The notes: generated by a model not told the origin, from the sequence alone. A DNA stretch of 42,761 nucleotides from Propionibacteriaceae bacterium UBA6238 (GCA_002441465.1 DJWE01000007.1:1-42761); one strand, 5' to 3'. Positions 7,796 through 16,946 are shown, counted from the first letter of the stretch. Translations and numbers: made by a program.

Positions 7796-10222
7796 TTATC
7801 TGATGTCGTAGACGCTGCGCAACGTGATCCCCGCGGGACTTCCCTCGAGGATCGTGACCCGCCGCTCGCCGGCGTCCATGTCGAAGAAGTTGTCGCTCAG
7901 CACCAGGTCGTCGGCCTCGTTCGAGATGCAGACGGCCCGCGCGTAAGCGTTCGCGGTGACGACCACCGTGTCCCCCTCGACGCGGGCCTCCAGGCCCGGG
8001 TCGAGGAAGCGGAAGAACCGGGGTAAGCCGAACAGGACGCTGCCACCGGAGAGGCGCTCGCCACCCTCGTACAACTCGTACGAAACGTATTGGGAGAAGA
8101 TGTCGGCCTCGGTGAAACTGCGCTTCTCGAGCCAGACGCTCTCCAGCGCCGGGACGGTGAGCGACTCCTCCCCCTGGACCACCACGGAGGCATCAGCGTT
8201 CCTGAGCGCCCACTTCACCCGGACGTGTCGCTCCGAGAAGGTCTCGTTGGCGACGTTGAGTCTGATGCTCTTCTCCAACTCGGTGCTCTCGGCGTTCACG
8301 TTGGCGCCCTGGGTCAGCAGCCCTTCCTCGCAGCACGACAGCAGCAACGGGGCGTAGAACCGGCGGGCGTAGTAGTGCAGTGCCTTCCACCGTCCGAAGT
8401 AGTCGACCGACGACCAGGACGCCACCGGCCAGCAGTCGTTGAGCTGCCAGTAGATCGCGCCCATGCAACGGCCGCGGTGCCGGCGCCAGTGCTCGACGCC
8501 GTACTGGATCGCCTGCGCCTGGACGAGCTGGGACGCATAGACCAGCCGATCGAAGCTGTTGGGGTAGAGGTAGATCTGCGACAGGTAGCTCATGATCTTG
8601 CCGTTGGCGCCGTTGTTGCGCTGGTGCTTGTCCATCACGTAGCTGAAGATGTTGCGATCCTCGGGCAGGGTGAACGTCTCGATCGTCTTCACCGAAGGGA
8701 ACGACTGGAAGCCGAACTCCGAGGCATAGCGGAAGTGGAACTTGCGGTAGTCGGAGAAGGGCCGGCTGCCGTGCCACACGTCCCAGTAGTGGACGTCGCC
8801 GCGGTCGGGCGCGTTGGGCTCGTCGAAGCCGCCTCCGGACGACGGGGAGGCCGGCCAGTAGAACGTGTCCGGGTCGAAGGCCCGCACCAGCTTCGGGAAC
8901 AGGTACTCGTACATCTTGATGTAGTCGGCCTTCTGGGCGGGCGTGCAGTCGTAGGCCCACTGGTCGACGAACATCTCCATCTCGTTGTTCCCGCACCACA
9001 ACCCGAGGGACGCGTGATGCCGCAGGCGCTTGACGTTGTCCTCGATCTCGGCGGCGATGTTGGCCTCGAACTCCTCGTCGAGGTTGTAGACCGCACAGCT
9101 GAACATGAAGTCCTGCCACACGACCAGGCCCAGCTCGTCGCAGGCGTCGAAGAAGAAATCGTCGGGGTAGTAGCCGCCGCCCCACACGCGGACGGCGTTG
9201 AAGTTCGCCCGCACGCACTGCTCGAGCAGGTGGCGGGTTCGTTCCGGCGTGACGCGTCCCAACAGGTTGTCCTCCGGGATGTAGTCAGCGCCCATCGCGA
9301 AGATGCGGACGCCGTTGACGGTCTGGGTGAACTCCGAGCCGTACTCGTCGGCGTCGGTGAGCACGGTCATCGTCCGCAGGCCGATCCGTCGCGACCAGGT
9401 GTCCACCAGCCGTCCGTCCGCCCGCAGGTCCACCTGCACCCGGTACAGCGGCTGGGTTCCGTACCCGTTCGGCCACCACAACTCGGGCGCCTCGATCACC
9501 AGTTCGGCAGGCGAGCCGTCCACCGTCCGCGTGGTGCCGTCGGGCGCCTCGACGGTGACCGAGTACTCGGTGGGGGCGCCGGAGAAGCTGTCGACCGCCA
9601 CCGCGACCGCCAGCGTCACCGAGGTGTCGCTGTGACGCTGCCGCACATGCACGTCGGCGATCCGTGCGTCCTCGATGCCGAGGATGGTGAGCGAGCGCCA
9701 GATCCCCGCGTCGGGCAGGCGCGGCCCCCAGTCCCAGCCGAACATGCTGTGCGCCTTGCGGAGGTGCGGGAAGCCCGCCATCGCATCAGAGCTGCCGCCG
9801 GCGTGGGATCTCTGGTCGGCCTGCCTGATGAAGCGGGTCGGCGACCGGAAGACCACCCGCAGGACGTTGCCGCGCTCCTGGACGGTGCCCGTGATCGGGA
9901 ACTCCCAGGTGCGGTGCATGTTGTCCGCCGTGCCGACACGGACCTCGTTCAGGTACAGCTCGGCGAGGGTGTCCAGTCCCTCGCATCGCAGGACGATCTC
10001 GCTGCAGCCGGTGAACCCGTCGTCCAGGTTGAAGGTGCAAAGGTACTCGTAGTCCTGGTCCATCAGGCGCCTGGCAGCCAGCTCGTTGTCCCGGTAGAAC
10101 GGATCCTCCATCCGTCCGGCCGCCAGCAGATCGCCGTAGACCGACCCGGGCACCACCGCCGGAAGGTCGGGGGCACCGAGCGGACCCATCGTCCAGTTCT
10201 CGTGAAGATCCTGCAGAATCAT
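7796..10222 (-). CDS. glycoside hydrolase family 2, beta-mannosidase type
   Basis: 808 residues with GH2 architecture: N-terminal jelly-roll sugar-binding domain (about 1-190), Ig-like domain, TIM barrel (about 290-600) and C-terminal beta domains. The sequence style (WGGGYYPDDFFFDACDELG, WQDFMF) is that of beta-mannosidases, not beta-galactosidases. The acid/base is E414 (LWCGNNE) and the nucleophile probably E502 (YASEFGF). There is no signal peptide, so it acts in the cytoplasm on imported beta-mannosides. GAGGAC precedes the ATG. It sits between Gfo/Idh and epimerase genes in operon 1. Mannose specificity is inferred from family resemblance. Confidence 0.87.
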   Translation of the reverse strand: MILQDLHENWTMGPLGAPDLPAVVPGSVYGDLLAAGRMEDPFYRDNELAARRLMDQDYEYLCTFNLDDGFTGCSEIVLRCEGLDTLAELYLNEVRVGTADNMHRTWEFPITGTVQERGNVLRVVFRSPTRFIRQADQRSHAGGSSDAMAGFPHLRKAHSMFGWDWGPRLPDAGIWRSLTILGIEDARIADVHVRQRHSDTSVTLAVAVAVDSFSGAPTEYSVTVEAPDGTTRTVDGSPAELVIEAPELWWPNGYGTQPLYRVQVDLRADGRLVDTWSRRIGLRTMTVLTDADEYGSEFTQTVNGVRIFAMGADYIPEDNLLGRVTPERTRHLLEQCVRANFNAVRVWGGGYYPDDFFFDACDELGLVVWQDFMFSCAVYNLDEEFEANIAAEIEDNVKRLRHHASLGLWCGNNEMEMFVDQWAYDCTPAQKADYIKMYEYLFPKLVRAFDPDTFYWPASPSSGGGFDEPNAPDRGDVHYWDVWHGSRPFSDYRKFHFRYASEFGFQSFPSVKTIETFTLPEDRNIFSYVMDKHQRNNGANGKIMSYLSQIYLYPNSFDRLVYASQLVQAQAIQYGVEHWRRHRGRCMGAIYWQLNDCWPVASWSSVDYFGRWKALHYYARRFYAPLLLSCCEEGLLTQGANVNAESTELEKSIRLNVANETFSERHVRVKWALRNADASVVVQGEESLTVPALESVWLEKRSFTEADIFSQYVSYELYEGGERLSGGSVLFGLPRFFRFLDPGLEARVEGDTVVVTANAYARAVCISNEADDLVLSDNFFDMDAGERRVTILEGSPAGITLRSVYDIR

Positions 10223-10295
10223 CGATTGTCCTCAAGGTGAAGTTGCTTGTCGGCGGCGCGGATCCGCCTCGGTATGCGATGGCTCGCGGCAGTGC

Positions 10296-11405
10296 TCACA
10301 GGGTTGCCTCGGCCGGGTCCCAGTTCTCGGGGAGGACGGGCGCGACAGTGAAGGTGCTCTCGACCTCCACCCACTCGCCGCTCTCCGCTGCCTCGATGGT
10401 CGAGACCATGACGTCGAGGACGTGGTAGGCCTGCTCACCGCTCGCGCGTTCGGGCACGCCGGCCCGGATCGCCCGGGCGAGTTCGACGACACCGGTGCCA
10501 CGGGCAGCGTTGTGTCCCTCGGTCGCCACCACCTCCGGCTCGCCGTCCCGGTGCAGCACCAGGTCGCCGACGAAGTTGTTGGGGTCGGTCACCTCGAGTA
10601 CGCCCTCGACGCCGGTGACCTCGAACAGGGTGCGGCGCAGCTGGGAGTCGAAGCTGAAGATGCTCTGCGAGGTCTGCCCACCCTCGAACTCGAAGACCGC
10701 GGTGACATGGGTGGGGACGGTCACGTCGAACTCCTCGCCCGCCAGCGGGCCGGAACCGACGATCCGGGAGGCCATCGACTTCGACGCCACCGCGGCCACG
10801 CGCCGGACCGGGCCAAGGAGCTGGATCAGCGTGGTGACGTAGTACGGACCGACGTCGAACAGCGGGCCGGCGCCGTCCTGGAACAGGAAGGCGGGGTCCG
10901 GGTGCCACGACTGGGGCCCGGGCTGCTGCATCAGGGTCAGGGCGGTCTTGGTCGCCCCGATAGCGCCGGACTCGATCAGCCGCCGCGCCGTCTGGATGCC
11001 GAGTCCCAGGATGGTGTCCGGAGCGCCGGCGACCCGCAGCCCGGCGGCGGCCGCCGCCCGGAGCAGCCGCTGGCCACTCTCGCGGTCCAGGGCGATGGGC
11101 TTCTCGGTCCACACGTTCTTGCCCGCCGCGAGTGCCTGCAGGGCGACCTCGACGTGCGCCTGCGGCGGCGTCAGGTTCACGACGATCTCGATCTCGGGAT
11201 CGGCGAGCAGCTCCTCGTTCGTCCCGTGGCCCGGGACGCCGAACCGCTCGGCCTGCGTCCGCGCCCGGTCGAGCAGCAGGTCGGCGACGAAACGCACCTC
11301 CACGTCGGGGAACGACGTCAGGTTGGTGAGGTACTGCGTGCTGATGTTGCCGGCGCCGATGATGCCCACGCCGACGACGCCGGTTCGTTGGGCCCGCGCA
11401 CTCAT
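10296..11405 (-). CDS. Gfo/Idh/MocA family oxidoreductase
   Basis: 369 residues. N-terminal Rossmann fold with GVGIIGAGNIS (about residues 13-23), the family motif TEKPIALD near residue 100, and a C-terminal alpha/beta dimerisation domain. Members oxidise or reduce sugars, often at C3, with tightly bound NAD(P). The usual D-x-x-x-H pair appears as DVGPYYVTT, so the catalytic His is replaced or displaced, and activity cannot be assumed. Its ATG overlaps the stop of the upstream isomerase-like gene by 4 bp (ATGA), showing translational coupling. Gfo/Idh plus TIM-barrel partner pairs are known from 3-keto-glycoside and levoglucosan pathways. Confidence 0.88.
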   Translation of the reverse strand: MSARAQRTGVVGVGIIGAGNISTQYLTNLTSFPDVEVRFVADLLLDRARTQAERFGVPGHGTNEELLADPEIEIVVNLTPPQAHVEVALQALAAGKNVWTEKPIALDRESGQRLLRAAAAAGLRVAGAPDTILGLGIQTARRLIESGAIGATKTALTLMQQPGPQSWHPDPAFLFQDGAGPLFDVGPYYVTTLIQLLGPVRRVAAVASKSMASRIVGSGPLAGEEFDVTVPTHVTAVFEFEGGQTSQSIFSFDSQLRRTLFEVTGVEGVLEVTDPNNFVGDLVLHRDGEPEVVATEGHNAARGTGVVELARAIRAGVPERASGEQAYHVLDVMVSTIEAAESGEWVEVESTFTVAPVLPENWDPAEATL

Positions 11406-12142
11406 GCCAGCCCCTCGGCGGTGAGGTAGGCGACGCTGTCCGCGACGGCCTGGAAGCGATCACCGCGCGAGTCGTCCAGCTCGATCACCCGCAGGGCCGC
11501 CGGCGCGGCCTCGATGATCCGACGGATCGGCATCGAGCCGCGGCCGAGGGCGACCTGGTCCTTGTCGTCCCTCGTGCCCGGACCGTCCTTGATGTGCAGC
11601 GCCACGGCCTTGGGGCCGAGCTCACCGAGCAGTCCCACCGGGTCCGCTCCGCCGACAACCGCCCAGTAAGTGTCGAGTTCGAGGCCGACCCGGTCGCTGA
11701 TCTGGCTGGCGAAGTGCTCGTACGCGGTGCGTCCGCCGAAGCTGGCCTCGAACTCGAAGGCGTGGTTGTGGTAGCCGATCTTCAGCCCGAAGCCCGCTGC
11801 CACGTCGGCTGCGGCCTCGAGGTCGGCGACGACGCCCTGGACTGCCGCCGCGCTCTGCCAGCGGGAGTCCTCGATGTGCGGGTCGATGAGGGTCTGGATG
11901 CCGAGCGACCTCGCCTTCTCGAAGATGGGTTCGAGCTCCAGCCCGACGAAGCGGACGTGGGCGGTGGGCGTTGTCAGCCCGGCGGCCTGAAGCGCCTCCC
12001 CGAGCCCCGGGATGTGCAGGATGTTGTACGCCTCGACCTGGGTGAAGCCGATGTCGGCCAGGCGGGCCAGCGTGCCGTGAAGGTCGTCCTGGAGCGCCTC
12101 CCGCACGGTGTACAGCTGAACGGAGAGCAGTGATGTGTTCAC
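11402..12142 (-). CDS. sugar phosphate isomerase/epimerase-like TIM-barrel protein
   Basis: 246 residues of the xylose isomerase-like / AP endonuclease 2 fold. Likely metal ligands sit at strand ends: E in QVEAYN, HNH in IGYHNHAFEF, D in LELDTYW, H in ALHIKDG and E in VIELDDS. Members epimerise or isomerise sugars or catalyse elimination from 3-keto-glycosides when paired with a Gfo/Idh dehydrogenase. It starts at GTG 12142 with AGAGGAC upstream, and its stop overlaps the Gfo/Idh start by 4 bp, a strong hint that the two act together. The exact reaction is unknown. Confidence 0.85.
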   Translation of the reverse strand: MNTSLLSVQLYTVREALQDDLHGTLARLADIGFTQVEAYNILHIPGLGEALQAAGLTTPTAHVRFVGLELEPIFEKARSLGIQTLIDPHIEDSRWQSAAAVQGVVADLEAAADVAAGFGLKIGYHNHAFEFEASFGGRTAYEHFASQISDRVGLELDTYWAVVGGADPVGLLGELGPKAVALHIKDGPGTRDDKDQVALGRGSMPIRRIIEAAPAALRVIELDDSRGDRFQAVADSVAYLTAEGLA

Positions 12143-12221
12143 AGAAGTGTCCTCTTGATGAGTTGGGTGAATGGGACTCCCGGGGCGCCCGCCCAGGCGG
12201 CGGACGTCGGCCGGTCGGGGG

Positions 12222-12680
12222 TCAGGGGTGGGGCTTGATGTTGAGGTTCACGCCGAGGGAGTCCTCACCGTCCACGATGGTCCAGCTGCCGCCGGGATAG
12301 ATCCCGATCGTCCGCAGCGCGAATCCCTTCGACGCGAGTTCGGCCACGACGGCGTCCCGTGCCTCGCCCACCTGGAAGCCGAGGTGGTGGACGCCGTTGC
12401 CGTGCTGATCCAGGAACTCGCGGAATGTCGACGGATTCCCGTCCGGCTCGTGGAGTTCGATGATGAAGCCTCGGTCCGAGCAGTCGATCGCCGCGAGCTT
12501 GAGCCCGTAGTTGGCGACCTGGCCGCGGTAGCTGACGTCCGGGTTCGGCTGCGCCGGCGACACCGAGACGGGCGGTCGCGGTGCGTCGAACAGCTCGCAC
12601 CAGGTGTCGAGGGCCAATTCGATGTCGTCGACCACGACGGCGATCTGGATCAGGCCCCCGAGCGGAATGGGGTTCTTCAT
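12222..12680 (-). CDS. VOC (glyoxalase/bleomycin resistance) superfamily protein
   Basis: 152 residues forming two beta-alpha-beta-beta-beta modules. AGAGGAG lies just before ATG 12680, so I prefer this start to the GTG 21 bases upstream. Of the four usual metal positions, the first reads Q (LIQIAVVV), the second E (IIELHEP), the third H (GVHHLGFQV) and the fourth N (GVNLNIK), so metal binding would be unusual. It lies between the propeller and isomerase-like genes. Operon 2 carries a related VOC protein at 27735-28199 with the same GVHHL and E-x-x-x-P patterns. Function unknown; sugar isomerisation, elimination or epimerisation are possible. Confidence 0.82.
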   Translation of the reverse strand: MKNPIPLGGLIQIAVVVDDIELALDTWCELFDAPRPPVSVSPAQPNPDVSYRGQVANYGLKLAAIDCSDRGFIIELHEPDGNPSTFREFLDQHGNGVHHLGFQVGEARDAVVAELASKGFALRTIGIYPGGSWTIVDGEDSLGVNLNIKPHP

Positions 12681-12722
12681 GATGCTCTCCTCTGGGTTCA
12701 CGAGTTCGATGGGGAGGCCCGA

Positions 12723-13601
12723 TCAGGAGATCGGGTAGGCGACGAAGGCCAGCGAAGCCCCGTCGGGAGACCAGCTGGGAACGTTCATCGTCCCCTGGCC
12801 ACCGAACAGCTTCATCAGGTCGCGGACGGAACCGTCCTCCTCACGCAACCGCACGATCACGTCCCGGTCCTCCGGATGCCCCAGGGTGCCCGGCGGGAAG
12901 CTGACATAGGCGAGACGCCGGCCGTCGGGCGATGGATGCGGGAACCAGTTCACCCTCTCGTCGTCGGTGAGTTGCTCGGGGACCCCGCCTGCCACCGGTA
13001 CCCGGAAGAGCTGCGCATGGCCCGGGACCCGCGAGCCCCGCTCCGAGTTGAAGTAGACCCACTCGCCGTCCGGCGAGAACTCGGCACCATCGTCCGGAAA
13101 CGCGTCGTCGGTGAGCTGGCGTTCCTCCCGCGACTCGATGTCGAGCAGGTACACGTTCGTGCGGACCGTGCCGTCGGGTCGCGACTCCAGCCCGATGTAG
13201 GCCAGCGTCGAGCCATCGGGGCTGATCCCGTGGAGGTAGTGCCGGAAGCGATCACCTTTCGGTGAGCTGACCCGCCGGCTGGCGCTCCCGCCGGCGAGGG
13301 CGACCGCATGGATGTGCCCATCCTCACTCGACACGTACACCGTCGCTCCATCCGGGCTGAGCACGTGGTCGTTGTTGATGTCCTCGACGCCACCGAGGGG
13401 GACTTCGCGCAGGTCGCCGGCGTCGGCGTCCAGCCGCCACAGCCGGCCATTCCCGTTCACGACCAGGCTGGAACCGTCGGGGGACCAGTTCGGCGCCTCG
13501 AACAGCAGATCCGCCGAGTGGTAGCGCAGCCGGGCCTGTCCCGAACGCAGATCGTAGAGATAGAGGTCAGCGCTCTGACCCGGCTTTAGTGCACGAGACA
13601 T
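12723..13601 (-). CDS. TolB-like / PD40 beta-propeller protein, possible lyase
   Basis: 292 residues with six SPDG-type PD40/WD40-like blade repeats. It has no signal peptide, so unlike TolB it should be cytoplasmic. Conserved His-bearing motifs open several blades: NNDHVLSPDG, HYLHGISPDG, VNWFPHPSPDG and TLGHP; all recur in the operon 2 propeller at 25400-26266. Oligogalacturonide lyases (PL22) are propellers with a His-coordinated metal, so an eliminative enzyme is a reasonable alternative to a binding scaffold; this is inference. It lies 187 bp after the second permease gene, beyond two hairpins, and before the VOC gene. Confidence 0.78.
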   Translation of the reverse strand: MSRALKPGQSADLYLYDLRSGQARLRYHSADLLFEAPNWSPDGSSLVVNGNGRLWRLDADAGDLREVPLGGVEDINNDHVLSPDGATVYVSSEDGHIHAVALAGGSASRRVSSPKGDRFRHYLHGISPDGSTLAYIGLESRPDGTVRTNVYLLDIESREERQLTDDAFPDDGAEFSPDGEWVYFNSERGSRVPGHAQLFRVPVAGGVPEQLTDDERVNWFPHPSPDGRRLAYVSFPPGTLGHPEDRDVIVRLREEDGSVRDLMKLFGGQGTMNVPSWSPDGASLAFVAYPIS

Positions 13602-13689
13602 CGGAAATCACGTCACTTTCAGGGAGGAAGGGATCGGACCGACGGCACCGCCGGTTGGCGTCCGGTCCAGGGAGCAATGGACGCACCGC

Positions 13690-13765
13690 ACCGGGAACCG
13701 GGTCGGGCCCGGCTTCCGGGTGGGTCGTCCGAATCACCTCACCGCATCGTGCCCCGATCCGGGGC
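13690..13765 (-). terminator. two GC-rich hairpins between permease and propeller genes
   Basis: 13690-13721 is an imperfect long dyad (ACCGGGAACCGGG against CCCGGCTTCCGGGT, loop about 4). 13751-13765 is a perfect 6-bp stem with a 3-base loop (GCCCCG-ATC-CGGGGC). Neither has a T-tract. Between the transport genes and enzyme genes of one operon, they may stabilise the upstream mRNA or partly terminate transcription. Confidence 0.45.
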
Positions 13766-13788
13766 AGAATCCGTTCCCACCAGCGCTC

Positions 13789-14634
13789 CTAGCCCTTGAT
13801 TCCGGAACTCGCGATGCCCTGCACGAAATAACGCTGCGCGAGGAAGAAGACCGCCAGCAGCGGCAGCAGCGTGAGTAGCGACACCGCCATCAGCAGGTTG
13901 ATCTGCTGGGGGCCATACTTGCTGCTGAAGAACTGCAGACCAATGGCGATCGTGTAGTTGTTCTCGGAGTTCAGGTAGATCAACTGGGTGAGGAAGTCGT
14001 TCCAGTTGTTCACCAGCGAGAACACCGCCACGGTGATCAGGGCCGGCCGACACAGCGGCAGCATGATCGACCGGAAGATCCTGAAGCTGTTGCAGCCGTC
14101 GATCCTTGCGGCCTCGTCGAGTTCCCGAGGGATCGTCCGGAAGAACTGGCGGAGCAGGAACACGAAGAACGCGCCGACCGCGAAGAACTGCGGAACCAGG
14201 AGCGGCTTGAACGAGTCGATCCACCCGAAGACCGAGAACAACTGGTAGGTCGGCAGCAGTGTCACCTGCATGGGCAGCATCATGGTGCTGATCAGGAGGG
14301 TGAACAGCACCCCGCTCGCCTTCGACCGGAACCTCGCGAACCCGTACGCGACCAGCGCCGATGAGATCACCGTCCCCGCGGCCCCCACAACGGCGACGAG
14401 CACCGTGTTCAGCAGATACCTGCCGAACGGGAGCAGCTTCCAGCCCTGGACAAAGTTCGCGAGGGTCGGCGGTCGCGGAATCCAGATCGGCGGCATGACG
14501 TACATCTGGTTCGCCGGCTTGAAGGCGGACGAGACCAGCCACGCGAACGGCAGCACGAAGAGGATGCCCATGAAGATCAGCAGCAGATACCTCACGGCGA
14601 GTCCGGAGTACCGGCTCAGCTTGCTTCCACGCAT
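13789..14634 (-). CDS. carbohydrate ABC transporter permease (MalG type)
   Basis: 281 residues with six hydrophobic segments and the EAA loop (DEAARIDGCNSFRIF, about residues 175-190) that contacts the ATPase; the MalG/CUT1 class of inner-membrane sugar permease. It starts one base after the stop of the MalF-type permease gene. No ATPase gene is present in the operon, as is common in actinobacteria where a shared MsiK-like ATPase serves many CUT1 systems. The substrate is unknown; the operon's GH2 enzyme suggests a beta-mannoside or related oligosaccharide. Confidence 0.92.
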   Translation of the reverse strand: MRGSKLSRYSGLAVRYLLLIFMGILFVLPFAWLVSSAFKPANQMYVMPPIWIPRPPTLANFVQGWKLLPFGRYLLNTVLVAVVGAAGTVISSALVAYGFARFRSKASGVLFTLLISTMMLPMQVTLLPTYQLFSVFGWIDSFKPLLVPQFFAVGAFFVFLLRQFFRTIPRELDEAARIDGCNSFRIFRSIMLPLCRPALITVAVFSLVNNWNDFLTQLIYLNSENNYTIAIGLQFFSSKYGPQQINLLMAVSLLTLLPLLAVFFLAQRYFVQGIASSGIKG

Positions 14635-14635
14635 G

Positions 14636-15586
14636 TCAGTCCCTTCCCCCGTCGCTGTAGTAGACCCAACTGTTCGACGTCCTCATGATGATCAGGGAGA
14701 TCACCAGGGTGAACGCGAACAGGATCCAGGCGATCGCGCTTCCGTAGCCGGCCCGGTAATACCGGAAGCCGGCGTCGAACAGGTACTGGACGTACACGTA
14801 CATGCCGCGGTTCCGGCCCAGGTTCTGGTTGAGCTGTCCGAAGATGTACGGCTGGGTGAAGACCTGCAGCGCCCCGATGATTCCCAGAATCAGGTTGAAG
14901 AAGATGGTCGGGGACACCATCGGCAGTGTGATCCTGAACAGCTGCTGCGCGCGTCCCGCGCCGTCCAGCTGTGCACTCTCGTAAAGCTCGGACGGCACGT
15001 CCTGCAGCGCGGCCAAGAAGATCAGCATTGCGCCGCCCACTCCGTGCAGGCTCATGATGATGATCGCGGGAATGGCGTACCGCTCGTCCGAGAGCCAGTT
15101 GGGCCCGTCGATCCCGACGAGCGACAGGAGGTAGTTGACCAGGCCGTAGTTCGCGTTGAAGATCCAGCTCCACAGCAGAACCGTCGAGATGCCGGCGATC
15201 ACCGACGGCAGGTAGAAGATCGTCCGGAACACCCCGATCGCCGGTATCCGCTTGTTCAGCAGGGTGGCGAGGAAGAACGCCAGCACCAACTGCAGCGGCA
15301 CGCTCACGACGGCGTAGTATGCGGTATTGCGGACGGCGATATGGAAAAGATCGTCGCCGAACACCTCGACGTAATTCGCGACGCCCACGAAGTCACCGAG
15401 GCTCCCCAGCGGTGAGTCGGTGAGTGAGAGGTACAGCGAGTAGATCATCGGCCCCAGCACGAAGGTGAGGAAGCCGAATATCCACGGACTCACGTAGATC
15501 CAGAAGTTCCGCGCCTCTCGCCTGGATTCCGTCGACCGTCGCGCGACTTTCGACCGGGCGGTCTGGATGGTTGCCACACTCGACAT
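14636..15586 (-). CDS. carbohydrate ABC transporter permease (MalF type)
   Basis: 316 residues: a basic cytoplasmic N-terminus, six membrane segments and an EAA-like loop (ESAQLDGAGRAQQLF, about residues 205-220). CUT1 family inner-membrane permease acting with the MalG-type partner immediately downstream and the binding protein upstream. It is separated from the binding-protein gene by 64 bp that hold a strong hairpin (15611-15639). GAGGAG lies about 11 bp before the ATG. Confidence 0.92.
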   Translation of the reverse strand: MSSVATIQTARSKVARRSTESRREARNFWIYVSPWIFGFLTFVLGPMIYSLYLSLTDSPLGSLGDFVGVANYVEVFGDDLFHIAVRNTAYYAVVSVPLQLVLAFFLATLLNKRIPAIGVFRTIFYLPSVIAGISTVLLWSWIFNANYGLVNYLLSLVGIDGPNWLSDERYAIPAIIIMSLHGVGGAMLIFLAALQDVPSELYESAQLDGAGRAQQLFRITLPMVSPTIFFNLILGIIGALQVFTQPYIFGQLNQNLGRNRGMYVYVQYLFDAGFRYYRAGYGSAIAWILFAFTLVISLIIMRTSNSWVYYSDGGRD

Positions 15587-15610
15587 AAAGCATCAGCTCC
15601 TCAGATCGGG

Positions 15611-15639
15611 GTCGGGGGCGGACCGACGCCGCCCCCGAC
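15611..15639 (-). terminator. perfect 11-bp intercistronic hairpin
   Basis: GTCGGGGGCGG (15611-15621) and CCGCCCCCGAC (15629-15639) form a perfect 11-bp GC stem with a 7-base loop between the binding-protein and permease genes. Such hairpins protect binding-protein mRNA 3' ends and lower permease expression, as between malE and malF. There is no U-tract, so full termination is unlikely. Confidence 0.75.
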
Positions 15640-15650
15640 ACCGACACTCG

Positions 15651-16946
15651 CTACTTCTTGCTCTTCCAGATTCGGTCCAGGACGGGCTGCGCATCTGCGG
15701 CCGCCTTGTCGAGTGCGGTCTTGACGTCCCCGCCCTTTTTGATGCTGTTCAGGTTCTCGTTGACTGCATCGCTGACTTCGGAGAAGGCACCACCCGGCAG
15801 GGTGAGGATCGCGTTCGGCACGGCGTCCACGAACTTCTGCAGGTTGAGCTTCTTGCCGAAGTCCTGGCCGACAACCAGGTTCATCCCCTCCGGAGTCATC
15901 GGGATCGCCGCGATGGACGACAGCTTCAGCGAGGCCGGATCAGTGGTTGCCCACTTGATGTAGTCCCAGGCGGCGTCCTTCTGCTTGGAGCCCTGCCAGA
16001 TTCCGTAGCCCTCGACAATGCTCCACACCGGAGTGAGACCACTGCTCGCCTCGGTCGGCATGCTCACCAGGTCCCAGTTGAACGAGTCGCCGATCTGCGA
16101 CACGAAGTCCTGGATGTCCCACATGTTGATCGGGGCCATTCCTGCCTTGCCGGAGAAGAACCGCTGGTTACCCTGGACGCCGGCGGCCGCGTCGAAGTCG
16201 GGCATGACCTTGTGCTTGTGCATCAGGTCCGACCAGAACTGGAATCCCTTCACGCTCTCCGGCTGGTTGATCGTGACCTTCGTCTTGTCCTCGTTGTAGT
16301 AGTCGCCGCCGAAGTAGAACGGCATCGTCTGGTCGTAGACCCACGAGTCGGACATTCCGTAGACCTTGTCGGCACCGTCGCCCTTGGTGATCTTCTGGGC
16401 AGCGGCGAGGACCTCGTCCCAGGTCCACTTGCCCGTCGGCACCTCGACTCCGGCCGACTTGAACAGATCGGTGTTCACCGCCATCACGAACGGGCACAGC
16501 CCGATCGGCATGCCCTCGAGCTTGCCTTCCGGTGTCCAGTAGCCCTGAAGCGCGCGCTCGGCGAACAGCGTATCCAGGTTGAGGCCGTCGCGATCGCTGT
16601 ACTGCTTGAGGTCGACGAGTTGGTCCTTCCAGAGGTGGAACCAGTCGTCGCTGACCTCGAAGACGTCGGGACCGTTGTTGGACGACAGCATCGTGGCGAG
16701 CTTCCGGTCGTAGTCCGGGGAGACCTCGATCTTGACGTTGATGTCGGGATGGGTATCCATGTAGAGCTGAGCCTGCTGCTCTCGCGCTTGCTTCTCCGCG
16801 GGGTACCCCCAGGTGAAGACCGAGATTGTGGTCTTTGCGTTCTCGTTCTGACGCAGGTCTGAGTTGTTGCTGGAGTCCGCGCCACAGGCGGTGGCACCCA
16901 CCATGAGGGCCGCTCCGAGCAGTACTGACAGTACTTTCTTGTTCAT
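15651..16946 (-). CDS. extracellular sugar-binding lipoprotein of ABC transporter
   Basis: 431 residues from the ATG at 16946. A lipoprotein signal peptide (KK, hydrophobic core, GATACGADSS with Cys near residue 22) precedes a family 1 solute-binding domain. The lipobox is weak at -3 but followed by a Ser/Asn-rich linker. It should be anchored on the outer face of the membrane and deliver an oligosaccharide to the two permeases downstream. The frame is open upstream to 17273, but the signal peptide fixes the start at 16946. The upstream 259 bp carry a LacI-type operator at 17142. Confidence 0.92.
   Translation of the reverse strand: MNKKVLSVLLGAALMVGATACGADSSNNSDLRQNENAKTTISVFTWGYPAEKQAREQQAQLYMDTHPDINVKIEVSPDYDRKLATMLSSNNGPDVFEVSDDWFHLWKDQLVDLKQYSDRDGLNLDTLFAERALQGYWTPEGKLEGMPIGLCPFVMAVNTDLFKSAGVEVPTGKWTWDEVLAAAQKITKGDGADKVYGMSDSWVYDQTMPFYFGGDYYNEDKTKVTINQPESVKGFQFWSDLMHKHKVMPDFDAAAGVQGNQRFFSGKAGMAPINMWDIQDFVSQIGDSFNWDLVSMPTEASSGLTPVWSIVEGYGIWQGSKQKDAAWDYIKWATTDPASLKLSSIAAIPMTPEGMNLVVGQDFGKKLNLQKFVDAVPNAILTLPGGAFSEVSDAVNENLNSIKKGGDVKTALDKAAADAQPVLDRIWKSKK

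Noticed and set aside
8090..10240. 716-codon open frame antisense to the GH2 gene
   Set aside because: Covers the beta-mannosidase gene, whose catalytic motifs are complete; His/Arg/Val-rich shadow composition.
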